This document shows, one piece after another, positions 1 through 4,160 of a DNA stretch of 5,284 nt (positions are counted from its first letter, which is position 1; each line of letters opens with the position of its first letter). Origin of the DNA: Clostridium sp. AM22-11AC (GTDB lineage: Bacteria; Bacillota; Clostridia; Lachnospirales; Lachnospiraceae); assembly GCF_003473545.1 (NCBI RefSeq), contig NZ_QUCM01000047.1, forward strand, positions 1 through 5,284, written 5' to 3'. The notes beneath the pieces are model-generated. The model made no database searches. It had not been told where the DNA came from and saw only the letters and a program-made list of their open reading frames with translations. The translations under genes were made by a program, and so were the position numbers.

Positions 1-902
1 AAATCACGCCGGAGCAGGCACACAGGAACGCCTTACAGCTTGCAGAGAATACGCCGGCATGGAAAGGGTTTGAGGTGCTTGTGGCTACCCATAAGGACAA
101 AGACCATATCCATACGCACTTTATCGTCAATTCCGTCAATTTTGAGGACGGGCACAAGCTCCAGTGGAGCAGTGCCGACCTTCGGGAGCTGAAGGAGCGG
201 TGCAACGCACAGAGCCAAGAGCAGGGGCTGCACGTCCCGGAAAAGGGAAAGACCTTTGAAGGAGCGGAACGAGAGGAAACAGTGGCATGGAGTAAAGACA
301 CCTACCAGCTTTTGAAACAGGCAGAGCAGGGAAAGGTCAAAAGCTATGTGCAGGACATTGCCCTGGCAGTCCTGGACTGTAAGGAAATAGCGACCAGCCG
401 GGAAACCTTTATCCGGCTGATGAATGAAAGAGGGTACGGAGTGGACTGGCAGGACAGCCACAAGTACATCACATATACTGACTTAGCCAGGGAACAGGCA
501 GGAGAAAAGGCTTGCAAAATTCGTAATAATAAGCTGGAAAAATACTATAACATGGGTTTTGGAAAGGAGGAACTGGAGCATGAGTTTGAGAGAAATGCAC
601 GAACAGCAGAAGTCAGAGCAGGCAAGTCCGAGAGAACAGCTCCAAGAACTGAACCGACAGAGCCGGACAGAGCTGGAGAACAGCCTGCTGAAGGAAGCCT
701 TAGCTTTGTCGAGCGAGAGCTGCGAGGAATTGATGAAGCAGTCAAATCAAGGACAAGCAAGGGCAGAGCAGAACAGGCAGAGAGACGCCGAACTGAGCAG
801 GCAGCTCATCAGCGAGCTGAAGAAGAACGTAGAGCAGTTAGAGAACGGCAACGAACTGCTTCAGAACGCCATATCAGCCGAAATTGGGAGCCTGAGAGAT
901 GA
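1..902 (+). CDS. mobA: MobA relaxase, remainder (from circular joint to stop)
   Basis: This is the body of the relaxase begun at 5046; base 1 is the second base of the codon for Lys72. The metal-binding histidine motif is plain at bases 90-119, HKDKDHIHTHF, with His102, His107, His109 and His111 of the joined protein; this HxDxxHxH pattern (motif III) coordinates the divalent cation in MobA/VirD2-type nucleases. It is followed by VNSVNFEDG and a basic, helical middle region. The last third, from about residue 265, is low-complexity and rich in Arg, Glu, Ala and Gln. That part coincides with the overlapping gene at 580-1158, so its composition may be shaped by a second reading frame rather than by relaxase function. 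The stop is TGA at 900-902. No separate primase or helicase domain is present. Confidence 0.93.
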   Translation, partial: ITPEQAHRNALQLAENTPAWKGFEVLVATHKDKDHIHTHFIVNSVNFEDGHKLQWSSADLRELKERCNAQSQEQGLHVPEKGKTFEGAEREETVAWSKDTYQLLKQAEQGKVKSYVQDIALAVLDCKEIATSRETFIRLMNERGYGVDWQDSHKYITYTDLAREQAGEKACKIRNNKLEKYYNMGFGKEELEHEFERNARTAEVRAGKSERTAPRTEPTEPDRAGEQPAEGSLSFVERELRGIDEAVKSRTSKGRAEQAERRRTEQAAHQRAEEERRAVRERQRTASERHISRNWEPER

Positions 903-1158
903 GGTTAGAGAAAGTACCGTCCAAGAGGTTAGAAAGGCATTACAGGCGAATATAGAGGCTGTACAAAGGGCAACAAAAGCCCTTGAGAAGCAGTCTGATA
1001 CACTTACAAGCGTAATGAAGCAGAAAGTCCGGGAACTGGAGGAAAGCAAAAACAGCTTTTTTAGGTATGAGGGTTTGAAGCTGTACCTGTTTTGGGGCGG
1101 TATGGTCTGCAATATCTTAGTGTTTCTTATGCTGTTGTATGGTATGATTGGTAAGTAA
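580..1158 (+). CDS. Coiled-coil, membrane-anchored mobilization protein (MobB-like)
   Basis: This 192-residue protein overlaps mobA for 323 nt in the +1 frame. The ATG at 580 is preferred because a full ribosome site, AAAGGAGG at 563-570, lies 9 nt upstream inside mobA; the TTG at 559 lies upstream of that site. Residues 1 to about 160 are charged and rich in Gln, Glu, Lys and Leu, as expected for long coiled coil. Residues about 167-190 (LYLFWGGMVCNILVFLMLLY core) form one transmembrane helix at the C-terminus with only GK after it, so the protein is tail-anchored with the coil in the cytoplasm. Overlapping, membrane-associated MobB/MbeB proteins are known in IncQ and ColE1 relaxosomes, where they assist transfer. 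I infer a similar role from position and topology, not from clear sequence identity. Confidence 0.8.
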   Translation: MSLREMHEQQKSEQASPREQLQELNRQSRTELENSLLKEALALSSESCEELMKQSNQGQARAEQNRQRDAELSRQLISELKKNVEQLENGNELLQNAISAEIGSLRDEVRESTVQEVRKALQANIEAVQRATKALEKQSDTLTSVMKQKVRELEESKNSFFRYEGLKLYLFWGGMVCNILVFLMLLYGMIGK

Positions 1159-1202
1159 AAAGAAAACGACAAATCGGAATTTTAAAAAGGAGTGTGATGA
1201 CC

Positions 1203-1307
1203 ATGATTTTTGATTTTGAGCCTTGGCAATTAGATATTGATATTGACTTAACTAAACAATTATATAGAAGTTGTAAAGGAGACTTTGTATGGGTAGAAAA
1301 GAAATAA
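1203..1307 (+). CDS. Short ORF, probable truncated N-terminus fused to lnu leader
   Basis: A ribosome site AAGGAG (1187-1192) precedes ATG codons at 1197 and 1203, opening a 34- to 36-residue frame that starts MIFDFEPWQLDIDIDLTK and ends at TAA 1305-1307, inside lnu. The first 22 or so residues look like a genuine N-terminus of a longer protein. The remaining residues just read the lnu ribosome site and start in another frame. I therefore take it as the 5' stub of a resident gene cut by the lnu insertion. It could instead act as a leader whose translation is coupled to lnu, because its stop lies 19 nt past the lnu start codon. The original family is not identified with confidence. Confidence 0.45.
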   Translation: MIFDFEPWQLDIDIDLTKQLYRSCKGDFVWVEKK

Positions 1308-1780
1308 CAACAAAAGAAGATTTAATGAAAGTAATAGAATTATTCGAAAATACTGGAATTACATACTGGTTGGATGGCGGATGGGGTGTAGATATTTTAG
1401 CTGGTAAACAAACAAGAATTCATAGAGATATAGATATAAATTTTGATGCTCAACATACGGAAAAATTGTTAAATGTGCTTTTGAATCTGGGCTATAAAAT
1501 TGATACAGACTGGAAACCGGTTAGAATAGAGTTATATAGTGATGAACTTGGTTACTTAGACATTCACCCGTTCGTTTTAAATGAGGACGGAACTTCAAAA
1601 CAAGCTGATTTAGAGGGTGGATGGTATGAGTTTGAAAAAGATTACTTTGGTAGTGTTTTTTTTGAAGGCAAAACAATTCCTTGTATATCTTTAAAAGGCC
1701 AAAAAGTTTTCCATTCAGGTTATGAATTAAGAGATAAAGATAAGCATGATATTTCAATTCTTGAAAGTTTATCAAAATAA
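1289..1780 (+). CDS. lnu(C): Lincosamide nucleotidyltransferase, Lnu(A/C/P) group
   Basis: This 163-residue cytoplasmic enzyme transfers an AMP group from ATP to lincomycin and clindamycin and so inactivates them. Its length matches the 160-165 residues of Lnu(A), Lnu(C) and Lnu(P). The nucleotidyltransferase signature is clear: YWLDGGWGVD at residues 26-35, then HRDIDI at 45-50 with Asp47 and Asp49 as metal ligands, and YLDIHP at 89-94 with Asp91 as the likely third carboxylate. The ATG at 1289 has AAAGGAGA 6 nt upstream. The gene is much richer in AT than its neighbours (19 G+C in the 60 bases from 1321, against 40 in the 60 from 181), a sign of separate origin. I see only a weak promoter of its own (TTGATA-N18-TATATA ending 1266), so transcription may come from the mob operon. 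The Lnu family is certain; the exact allele letter is my best guess. Confidence 0.9.
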   Translation: MGRKEITTKEDLMKVIELFENTGITYWLDGGWGVDILAGKQTRIHRDIDINFDAQHTEKLLNVLLNLGYKIDTDWKPVRIELYSDELGYLDIHPFVLNEDGTSKQADLEGGWYEFEKDYFGSVFFEGKTIPCISLKGQKVFHSGYELRDKDKHDISILESLSK

Positions 1781-1798
1781 CATTGCTGTAATTTCTAA

Positions 1799-1879
1799 GA
1801 TAAATTTCAGTTTGTCGGTACGAAGAAAAAGGTAAAATACTTCATTGATAAGATTAGCGGTCAAGGCGAGAGGGAGTGA
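1799..1879 (+). pseudogene. Possible C-terminal remnant of a lost gene
   Basis: From just after an in-frame TAA at 1796-1798 to the stop at 1877-1879, one frame reads a protein-like tail: FQFVGTKKKVKYFIDKI, then SGQGERE and stop. It has no start codon and begins 18 nt after the lnu stop. Its last 13 codons lie in the first copy of the 100-bp repeat. It may be the 3' end of the gene that once preceded rep and was replaced or cut by the lnu insert, perhaps the same gene as the stub at 1203. The family is not recognised, and a fortuitous open frame is possible over such a length. Confidence 0.35.
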
Positions 1880-1889
1880 GGTGTAGATA

Positions 1890-1918
1890 TTGACCCCAAA
1901 AAGGCACTCCCTTATACT
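1890..1918 (+). promoter_or_regulatory. Sigma-A promoter P1 for rep (repeat copy 1)
   Basis: TTGACC at 1890-1895 and TATACT at 1913-1918 are separated by exactly 17 nt. Transcription would start near 1925 and run through copy 2 into rep. The -35 has one mismatch from consensus. Confidence 0.7.
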
Positions 1919-1970
1919 TGACGGAAAAAGGGAAAAAAAACTCATTGATAAGATTAGCGGTCATGGCGAG

Positions 1971-2083
1971 AGGGAGTGAGGTGTAGATATTGACACCAAA
2001 AAGGCACTCCCTTATACTTGACGGAAAAAGGTAAAAAAAACTCATTGATAAGATTAGCGGTCAAGGCGAGAGGGAGTGAGGTG
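1971..2083 (+). promoter_or_regulatory. Inverted repeats overlapping P2 and the rep ribosome site
   Basis: AGGGAGTG at 1971-1978 is the reverse complement of CACTCCCT at 2005-2012, which sits in the spacer of P2; the same pair occurs in copy 1 (1871-1878 and 1905-1912). A further AGGGAGTG at 2071-2078 runs directly into the rep ribosome site GAGGTG (2078-2083). In DNA this could be an operator; in RNA started at P1, CACTCCCT could pair either with the upstream arm or with the arm at the rep ribosome site. RNA started at P2 lacks CACTCCCT. A regulatory role is inference. Confidence 0.4.
1990..2018 (+). promoter_or_regulatory. Sigma-A promoter P2 for rep (repeat copy 2)
   Basis: TTGACA at 1990-1995 is a perfect -35; TATACT at 2013-2018 follows after 17 nt. 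The single base difference at 1995 (A instead of the C at 1895 in copy 1) creates the perfect -35. Transcription would start near 2025, leaving a leader of about 69 nt before the rep ATG at 2094. Confidence 0.78.
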
Positions 2084-2093
2084 TAAAAAGACT

Positions 2094-3512
2094 ATGGCAA
2101 AATACACCAAAAGGAGAGATAAAAGAGGGTATGAGTGGAAGTCTGCTTATCGGGAGAAAGAAGCCCTTATGCTGGAGAGGGGATACCTGGAAGTAAGTCC
2201 TCATGATTTCTATCGGGAGTTGTTTCCGGCTGGCAGTCTCCAGCAAGAGCCGGAGGACGGAAAAGGCAATATTATAGCGACACAGATTAGACCGTCCGGT
2301 AGGGGAAGAACCCGGCAGTGGGTAATTGATGATAGTCTGAAAATGCTGGATAAGGTCATAGGGGATAGGTTTGGGCTGATACCGCCTATTAGTTTTTACG
2401 GAAAGTCACACACGAAAGAGAACGCTCATGAGCTGTTTGCGGTGGTGGTGGATGTGGACTATGTAGGCAAACAGCAGTTAAAGAACCTGTTAAAGCAGTT
2501 TGGGAATGGTGTGCAGCTTCGTCCGACTTATCTTGTCAGCTCCGGCAAGGGGGTACATCTTTACTATTTCTTGCAGGAGCAGGTTCAGTTGTATCGAAAC
2601 AGGGAAGAAGTGCTTGCGGAGCTAAAAGAAGCTCTTATCCGGCGGCTATGGAATGATACTAGCTCTATCCGTCCGGACAGCCCGGATATAACCGGTATTT
2701 ATCAAGGTTTCCGGTGTGTGGGGAGTCAGTCGAAGCTGGGTGCAGATTTCCCAGTAAAAGCCTATAAGCTGTCAGAGAACCGTTACACACTGGAGGATAT
2801 AAAAGCCAGCATACCGAGCTGTAAGGTAGACCTTGCTCCGTTGTATGAGAAGCCGAGAAGAAAAAGTACCGTTACGCTGGAAGAAGCAAAGGAGCTGTAC
2901 CCGGAATGGTATGAGAAGCGGATCGTGCAGGGAGAGCCGAAGCAGAAAAGTAAGAAGCAGGGCGGTACGTGGGTATGTAATGAAGCTTTATATGAATGGT
3001 GGAAACGGAAAATAACCGAGGAAGTGAAAGCTGGAGGGCGTTACTTTTCCATTATGGCGTTATGCTCTTATGGCTTGAAGTGTGGCATATCCGAGCAGAA
3101 GATACGGAGAGACGCCTATGCGTTCCTGGACCATTTAGAGAGTCTTACCGAGGACGAGGACAACCATTTCAGCCGGGCAGATGTGAAAGACGCTCTCCGG
3201 GCATTGAAAGGGGACAGAAAAAGGCTGTCAACGATAGCAAGCCGGGAATGGATAGAGGATAACACAAAGGTTACGATACCAGCCAATAAGCGGAATTACA
3301 GAAAGCAAAAAGACCATGTAAAGGTTATGAATACTATGAAAGCTTTAAAAAAGCAGTTAGGAGAAGAAGTAAAAGAGGGTAGACCAAAAGGGAGTGGAAC
3401 AGCGGAGCAGACAGTCAGAGAATGGCAGGAGAGCCACCCGGCAGGAAAGAAAGCAGACTGCATACGGGAGACAGGATTGAGCAAGCCCACCGTTTACAAG
3501 TGGTGGAAGTAG
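2094..3512 (+). CDS. rep: Plasmid replication initiator, primase (AEP)-like with C-terminal HTH
   Basis: This 472-residue protein is the only candidate initiator. I chose ATG 2094, with GAGGTG 10 nt upstream; the GTG at 2076 lies inside the repeat and would overlap that ribosome site. Motifs of archaeo-eukaryotic primase/prim-pol proteins appear in order: a DVD pair after a hydrophobic strand (FAVVVDVD, Asp120 and Asp122), SGKGVHLYY with His155 (the SxH-type motif), and GFRCVGSQSK at 205-214, like the R..G...K motif that closes the AEP core. Residues about 310-372 are helical and resemble the PriCT region found after such cores. Residues about 437-472 end in a helix-turn-helix, ETGLSKPTVYKWW, probably for origin binding. 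AEP-type initiators are known in ColE2-like and archaeal plasmids. I infer that it recognises the origin and may prime synthesis; the exact Rep family is not identified. Confidence 0.8.
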   Translation: MAKYTKRRDKRGYEWKSAYREKEALMLERGYLEVSPHDFYRELFPAGSLQQEPEDGKGNIIATQIRPSGRGRTRQWVIDDSLKMLDKVIGDRFGLIPPISFYGKSHTKENAHELFAVVVDVDYVGKQQLKNLLKQFGNGVQLRPTYLVSSGKGVHLYYFLQEQVQLYRNREEVLAELKEALIRRLWNDTSSIRPDSPDITGIYQGFRCVGSQSKLGADFPVKAYKLSENRYTLEDIKASIPSCKVDLAPLYEKPRRKSTVTLEEAKELYPEWYEKRIVQGEPKQKSKKQGGTWVCNEALYEWWKRKITEEVKAGGRYFSIMALCSYGLKCGISEQKIRRDAYAFLDHLESLTEDEDNHFSRADVKDALRALKGDRKRLSTIASREWIEDNTKVTIPANKRNYRKQKDHVKVMNTMKALKKQLGEEVKEGRPKGSGTAEQTVREWQESHPAGKKADCIRETGLSKPTVYKWWK

Positions 3513-3519
3513 GGCATAC

Positions 3520-3548
3520 TTGAAATGGCTATCTGAATATGCTATAAT
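3520..3548 (+). promoter_or_regulatory. Promoter of the antitoxin RNA
   Basis: TTGAAA at 3520-3525 and a perfect TATAAT at 3543-3548 are separated by 17 nt. The promoter starts 8 nt after the rep stop and faces the toxin gene. Predicted transcription start is near 3555. Confidence 0.82.
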
Positions 3549-3558
3549 GGCGATAGCT

Positions 3559-3585
3559 AAAAAGGATATAGTACCACGAGTACAC
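3559..3585 (+). repeat. Direct repeat pair in antitoxin RNA (DRb-DRa equivalent)
   Basis: AAAAAGGATATA, three bases GTA, then CCACGAGTACAC. The same two 12-mers occur at 3703-3714 and 3722-3733 with a 7-base spacer. Both 12-mers match exactly, while the spacers differ in sequence and length, so selection appears to act on the pairing segments. Confidence 0.9.
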
Positions 3586-3590
3586 AAAGC

Positions 3591-3622
3591 GAAAGCCCCA
3601 GAGTTGCAGCTCTGGGGCTTTC
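3591..3622. terminator. Bidirectional terminator shared by antitoxin, rep and toxin transcripts
   Basis: GAAAGCCCCAGAG (3591-3603), loop TTGCAG, and CTCTGGGGCTTTC (3610-3622) form a perfect 13-bp stem. It lies between the convergent toxin and antitoxin genes and downstream of rep. The following T-tracts are weak on both strands, so termination may lean on the very stable stem. A shared bidirectional terminator is a hallmark of par-type loci. Confidence 0.85.
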
Positions 3623-3629
3623 ATTTAGG

Positions 3630-3725
3630 TTAGTTGTCACTGTCGTCTCCGTCTAACCATTTGCAGATGTAGTAGCTGGCTACGCCTGCCATAACGGAAA
3701 CCAAAAAGGATATAATAATTTCCAC
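3630..3725 (-). CDS. Small membrane toxin, Fst/par-like type I
   Basis: This 31-residue gene lies on the minus strand, the only protein gene there that I support. GTG at 3725 is the start, with AAAGGGGG 7 nt upstream (plus-strand 3733-3740), and TAA ends at 3630. Residues 1-23 are hydrophobic (MEIIISFLVSVMAGVASYY, then ICKW), one transmembrane helix, and the tail LDGDDSDN is acidic and polar. Fst-family toxins have the same plan: about 30 residues, one membrane helix and a charged tail with a WLD/LDEED-like turn. Such peptides disturb the membrane when their unstable antisense RNA is lost, killing plasmid-free cells. Its own promoter, the antisense RNA, paired direct repeats and a common terminator all surround it. 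The arrangement is seen directly; toxicity is inferred. Confidence 0.8.
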   Translation of the reverse strand: MEIIISFLVSVMAGVASYYICKWLDGDDSDN

Positions 3726-3733
3726 GAGTACAC
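3703..3733 (+). repeat. Direct repeat pair over the toxin start codon (DR partner)
   Basis: This is the second copy of the 12-mers AAAAAGGATATA (3703-3714) and CCACGAGTACAC (3722-3733). In the toxin mRNA (minus strand) the second 12-mer covers the interval from the end of the ribosome site through the GTG start codon, and the first covers codons 4-8. This matches the placement of DRa and DRb in par/fst mRNAs. Confidence 0.9.
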
Positions 3734-3772
3734 CCCCTTTCTGTTGCCAGATTGGGTGCGACAACGCTGGAT

Positions 3773-3801
3773 ATTATACCACAGAGGCAGAAATGCCACA
3801 A
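3773..3801 (-). promoter_or_regulatory. Promoter of the toxin mRNA
   Basis: On the minus strand TTGTGG (plus 3801-3796) and a perfect TATAAT (plus 3778-3773) are separated by 17 nt. Start would be near 3766, giving an mRNA of about 175 nt with a leader of about 40 nt. The leader contains CACCC (plus 3758-3754) that can pair with GGGTG overlapping the ribosome site (plus 3735-3731), which could keep it closed. Confidence 0.68.
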
Positions 3802-3840
3802 TAAGCCATTTTCCCTTGTTTATCATCAGAGCCATAAGGA

Positions 3841-3896
3841 AAAGAGTGTCAAGGGCGGTCGAAAGACCGCAGAGTTTACCCTTGACGCTCTTTTTT
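3841..3896. terminator. Large bipartite terminator hairpin
   Basis: The outer stem GAGTGTCAAGGG (3844-3855) pairs with CCCTTGACGCTC (3879-3890) with one G-U pair, extended by AAA before and T6 after (3891-3896). Inside is a second hairpin, CGGTC-GAAA-GACCG (3856-3869), with a GNRA tetraloop. It should terminate plus-strand transcripts well, and minus-strand ones too (four T after the stem). The unusual nested hairpin suggests it may also be an RNA or origin element. Confidence 0.75.
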
Positions 3897-4004
3897 GTTG
3901 GCTATCATGCCGGAGGGGAAAACGGCTGTCCGTCCGTTCCGTTACTTCCCCCTGTGCTTCATTGTCCGTTCCGGCGGAAGAAAGTAAAGGGTAGTCTGCG
4001 ACCA

Positions 4005-4062
4005 TTTTTTATCTGCAGTACTCGCTGATCGGCAAGCCGAAGCTCATACTGCAGATAAAAAA
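4005..4062. repeat. Perfect 16-bp inverted repeat with 26-nt centre
   Basis: TTTTTTATCTGCAGTA (4005-4020) and TACTGCAGATAAAAAA (4047-4062) are exact reverse complements. The centre can form a smaller stem (TCGG/CCGA around loop CAAG, with GCT/AGC outside). Because T6 precedes and A6 follows on both strands, it is the reverse of the A-stem-U order of an intrinsic terminator. No target duplication flanks it. It may be a cruciform, a protein-binding site or part of an origin. Confidence 0.85.
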
Positions 4063-4123
4063 CAAGCCCTTGACTGTCTCCCTCCTACACTCCCAAAGTC
4101 GCCCAAGAGGAAGTAAGCTCCAC

Positions 4124-4155
4124 TATATTCTTGGCAGAATATACGCACGAATATA
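4124..4155. promoter_or_regulatory. AT-rich operator-like repeats upstream of the mob promoter
   Basis: TATATTC (4124-4130), GAATATA (4137-4143) and GAATATA (4149-4155) form an inverted repeat plus a direct repeat with a 12-base step, ending 5 bases before the -35 at 4161. They could bind a regulator of the mob operon, or may be part of a divergent promoter. Confidence 0.4.
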
Positions 4156-4160
4156 TCCGC

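Larger units (their letters stand above)
1842..2085 (+). repeat. 100-bp tandem direct repeat upstream of rep (2.4 copies)
   Basis: The copies are 1842-1941, 1942-2041 and a partial third, 2042-2085. Copies 1 and 2 differ at only three positions (1864/1964, 1895/1995, 1932/2032), and the 44 bases of the third match copy 1 exactly. Each unit begins TCATTGATAAGATTAGCGG. The full units each contain a sigma-A promoter and an 8-bp inverted repeat, AGGGAGTG/CACTCCCT; the partial unit stops after its ribosome-site-like AGGGAGTGAGGTG, which serves rep. The period is not a multiple of three, so this is not a coding repeat. It is far longer than classical 17-22 bp iterons, but could still include Rep binding sites. 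Confidence 0.95.
3555..3625 (+). ncRNA. Candidate antitoxin RNA (RNA II-like) of a type I toxin-antitoxin system
   Basis: A transcript from the promoter at 3520-3548 to the terminator at 3591-3622 would be about 70 nt, close to the 66 nt of RNA II of the pAD1 par system. It carries two 12-nt sequences, AAAAAGGATATA (3559-3570) and CCACGAGTACAC (3574-3585), that recur over the toxin gene start (3703-3714 and 3722-3733). Because the RNAs are transcribed convergently, these segments are complementary to the toxin mRNA. They would cover its start codon and codons 4-8, and the shared terminator gives a further complementary hairpin. Blocking toxin translation is inferred from this layout. Confidence 0.75.
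3838..4131 (-). ncRNA. Speculative minus-strand structured RNA
   Basis: A divergent promoter-like pair on the minus strand, TTGTCA (plus 4167-4162) and TATATT (plus 4143-4138) with 18 nt between, could start an RNA near 4131. It would run through the 16-bp inverted repeat and end at the nested terminator near 3838, about 294 nt. It has no obvious coding content. The -35 overlaps that of the plus-strand mob promoter, so the two would compete. Existence is inference only. Confidence 0.22.
3802..4160. other. Gene-free structured region, possible replication origin
   Basis: I find no credible protein gene here on either strand; open frames are short, lack ribosome sites and do not look protein-like. 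The region holds the nested terminator hairpin at 3841-3896, the direct repeat GTCCGTTCCG (3932-3941 and 3964-3973), GGGGAA/TTCCCC inverted arms around 3915-3950, a 16-bp inverted repeat at 4005-4062, and CCCTTGAC at both 3879-3886 and 4067-4074. Such density of structure fits an origin of replication, a single-strand origin, or a structured RNA. The sequence alone does not decide. Confidence 0.4.

Noticed and set aside
1237..1266. TTGATA-N18-TATATA as a dedicated lnu promoter
   Set aside because: The -10 is weak and the region is AT-rich, so such matches arise by chance. Noted in the lnu entry but not annotated.
1890..1979. A TTG-started 29-codon frame (LTPKRHSLILDGK...) within repeat copies 1 and 2
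   Set aside because: The TTG is the -35 of the promoter, the repeat shifts frame each unit, and copy 2 has an early stop. It looks fortuitous.
1842..2085. CRISPR array or classical iterons
   Set aside because: Repeats are contiguous 100-bp units with no variable spacers, and the unit is too long for standard iterons.
2076..2093. GTG at 2076 as the start of rep
   Set aside because: It lies within the repeat and overlaps the best ribosome site; ATG 2094 has that site at a normal distance.
1854..2246. Minus-strand open frames over the repeats and the rep start
   Set aside because: They have no ribosome sites and low-complexity content, and they mirror the plus-strand repeat and rep coding sequence.
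3591..3622. YUNR U-turn loop in the shared terminator, as in pAD1 par
   Set aside because: The loop is TTGCAG (CTGCAA on the other strand), which does not fit YUNR. Initial contact between the RNAs must differ if the system works.
3547..3633. A 28-codon plus-strand frame (MAIAKKDIVPRVHK...) running through the antitoxin RNA
   Set aside because: Its ATG overlaps the -10 box, upstream of the predicted transcript start, and it has no ribosome site. It reads through the terminator hairpin; the constraint here is better explained by RNA pairing.
3744..4028. Plus-strand open frames of 80-94 codons in the intergenic region
   Set aside because: They lack ribosome sites, read across the terminator hairpin, and do not look protein-like.
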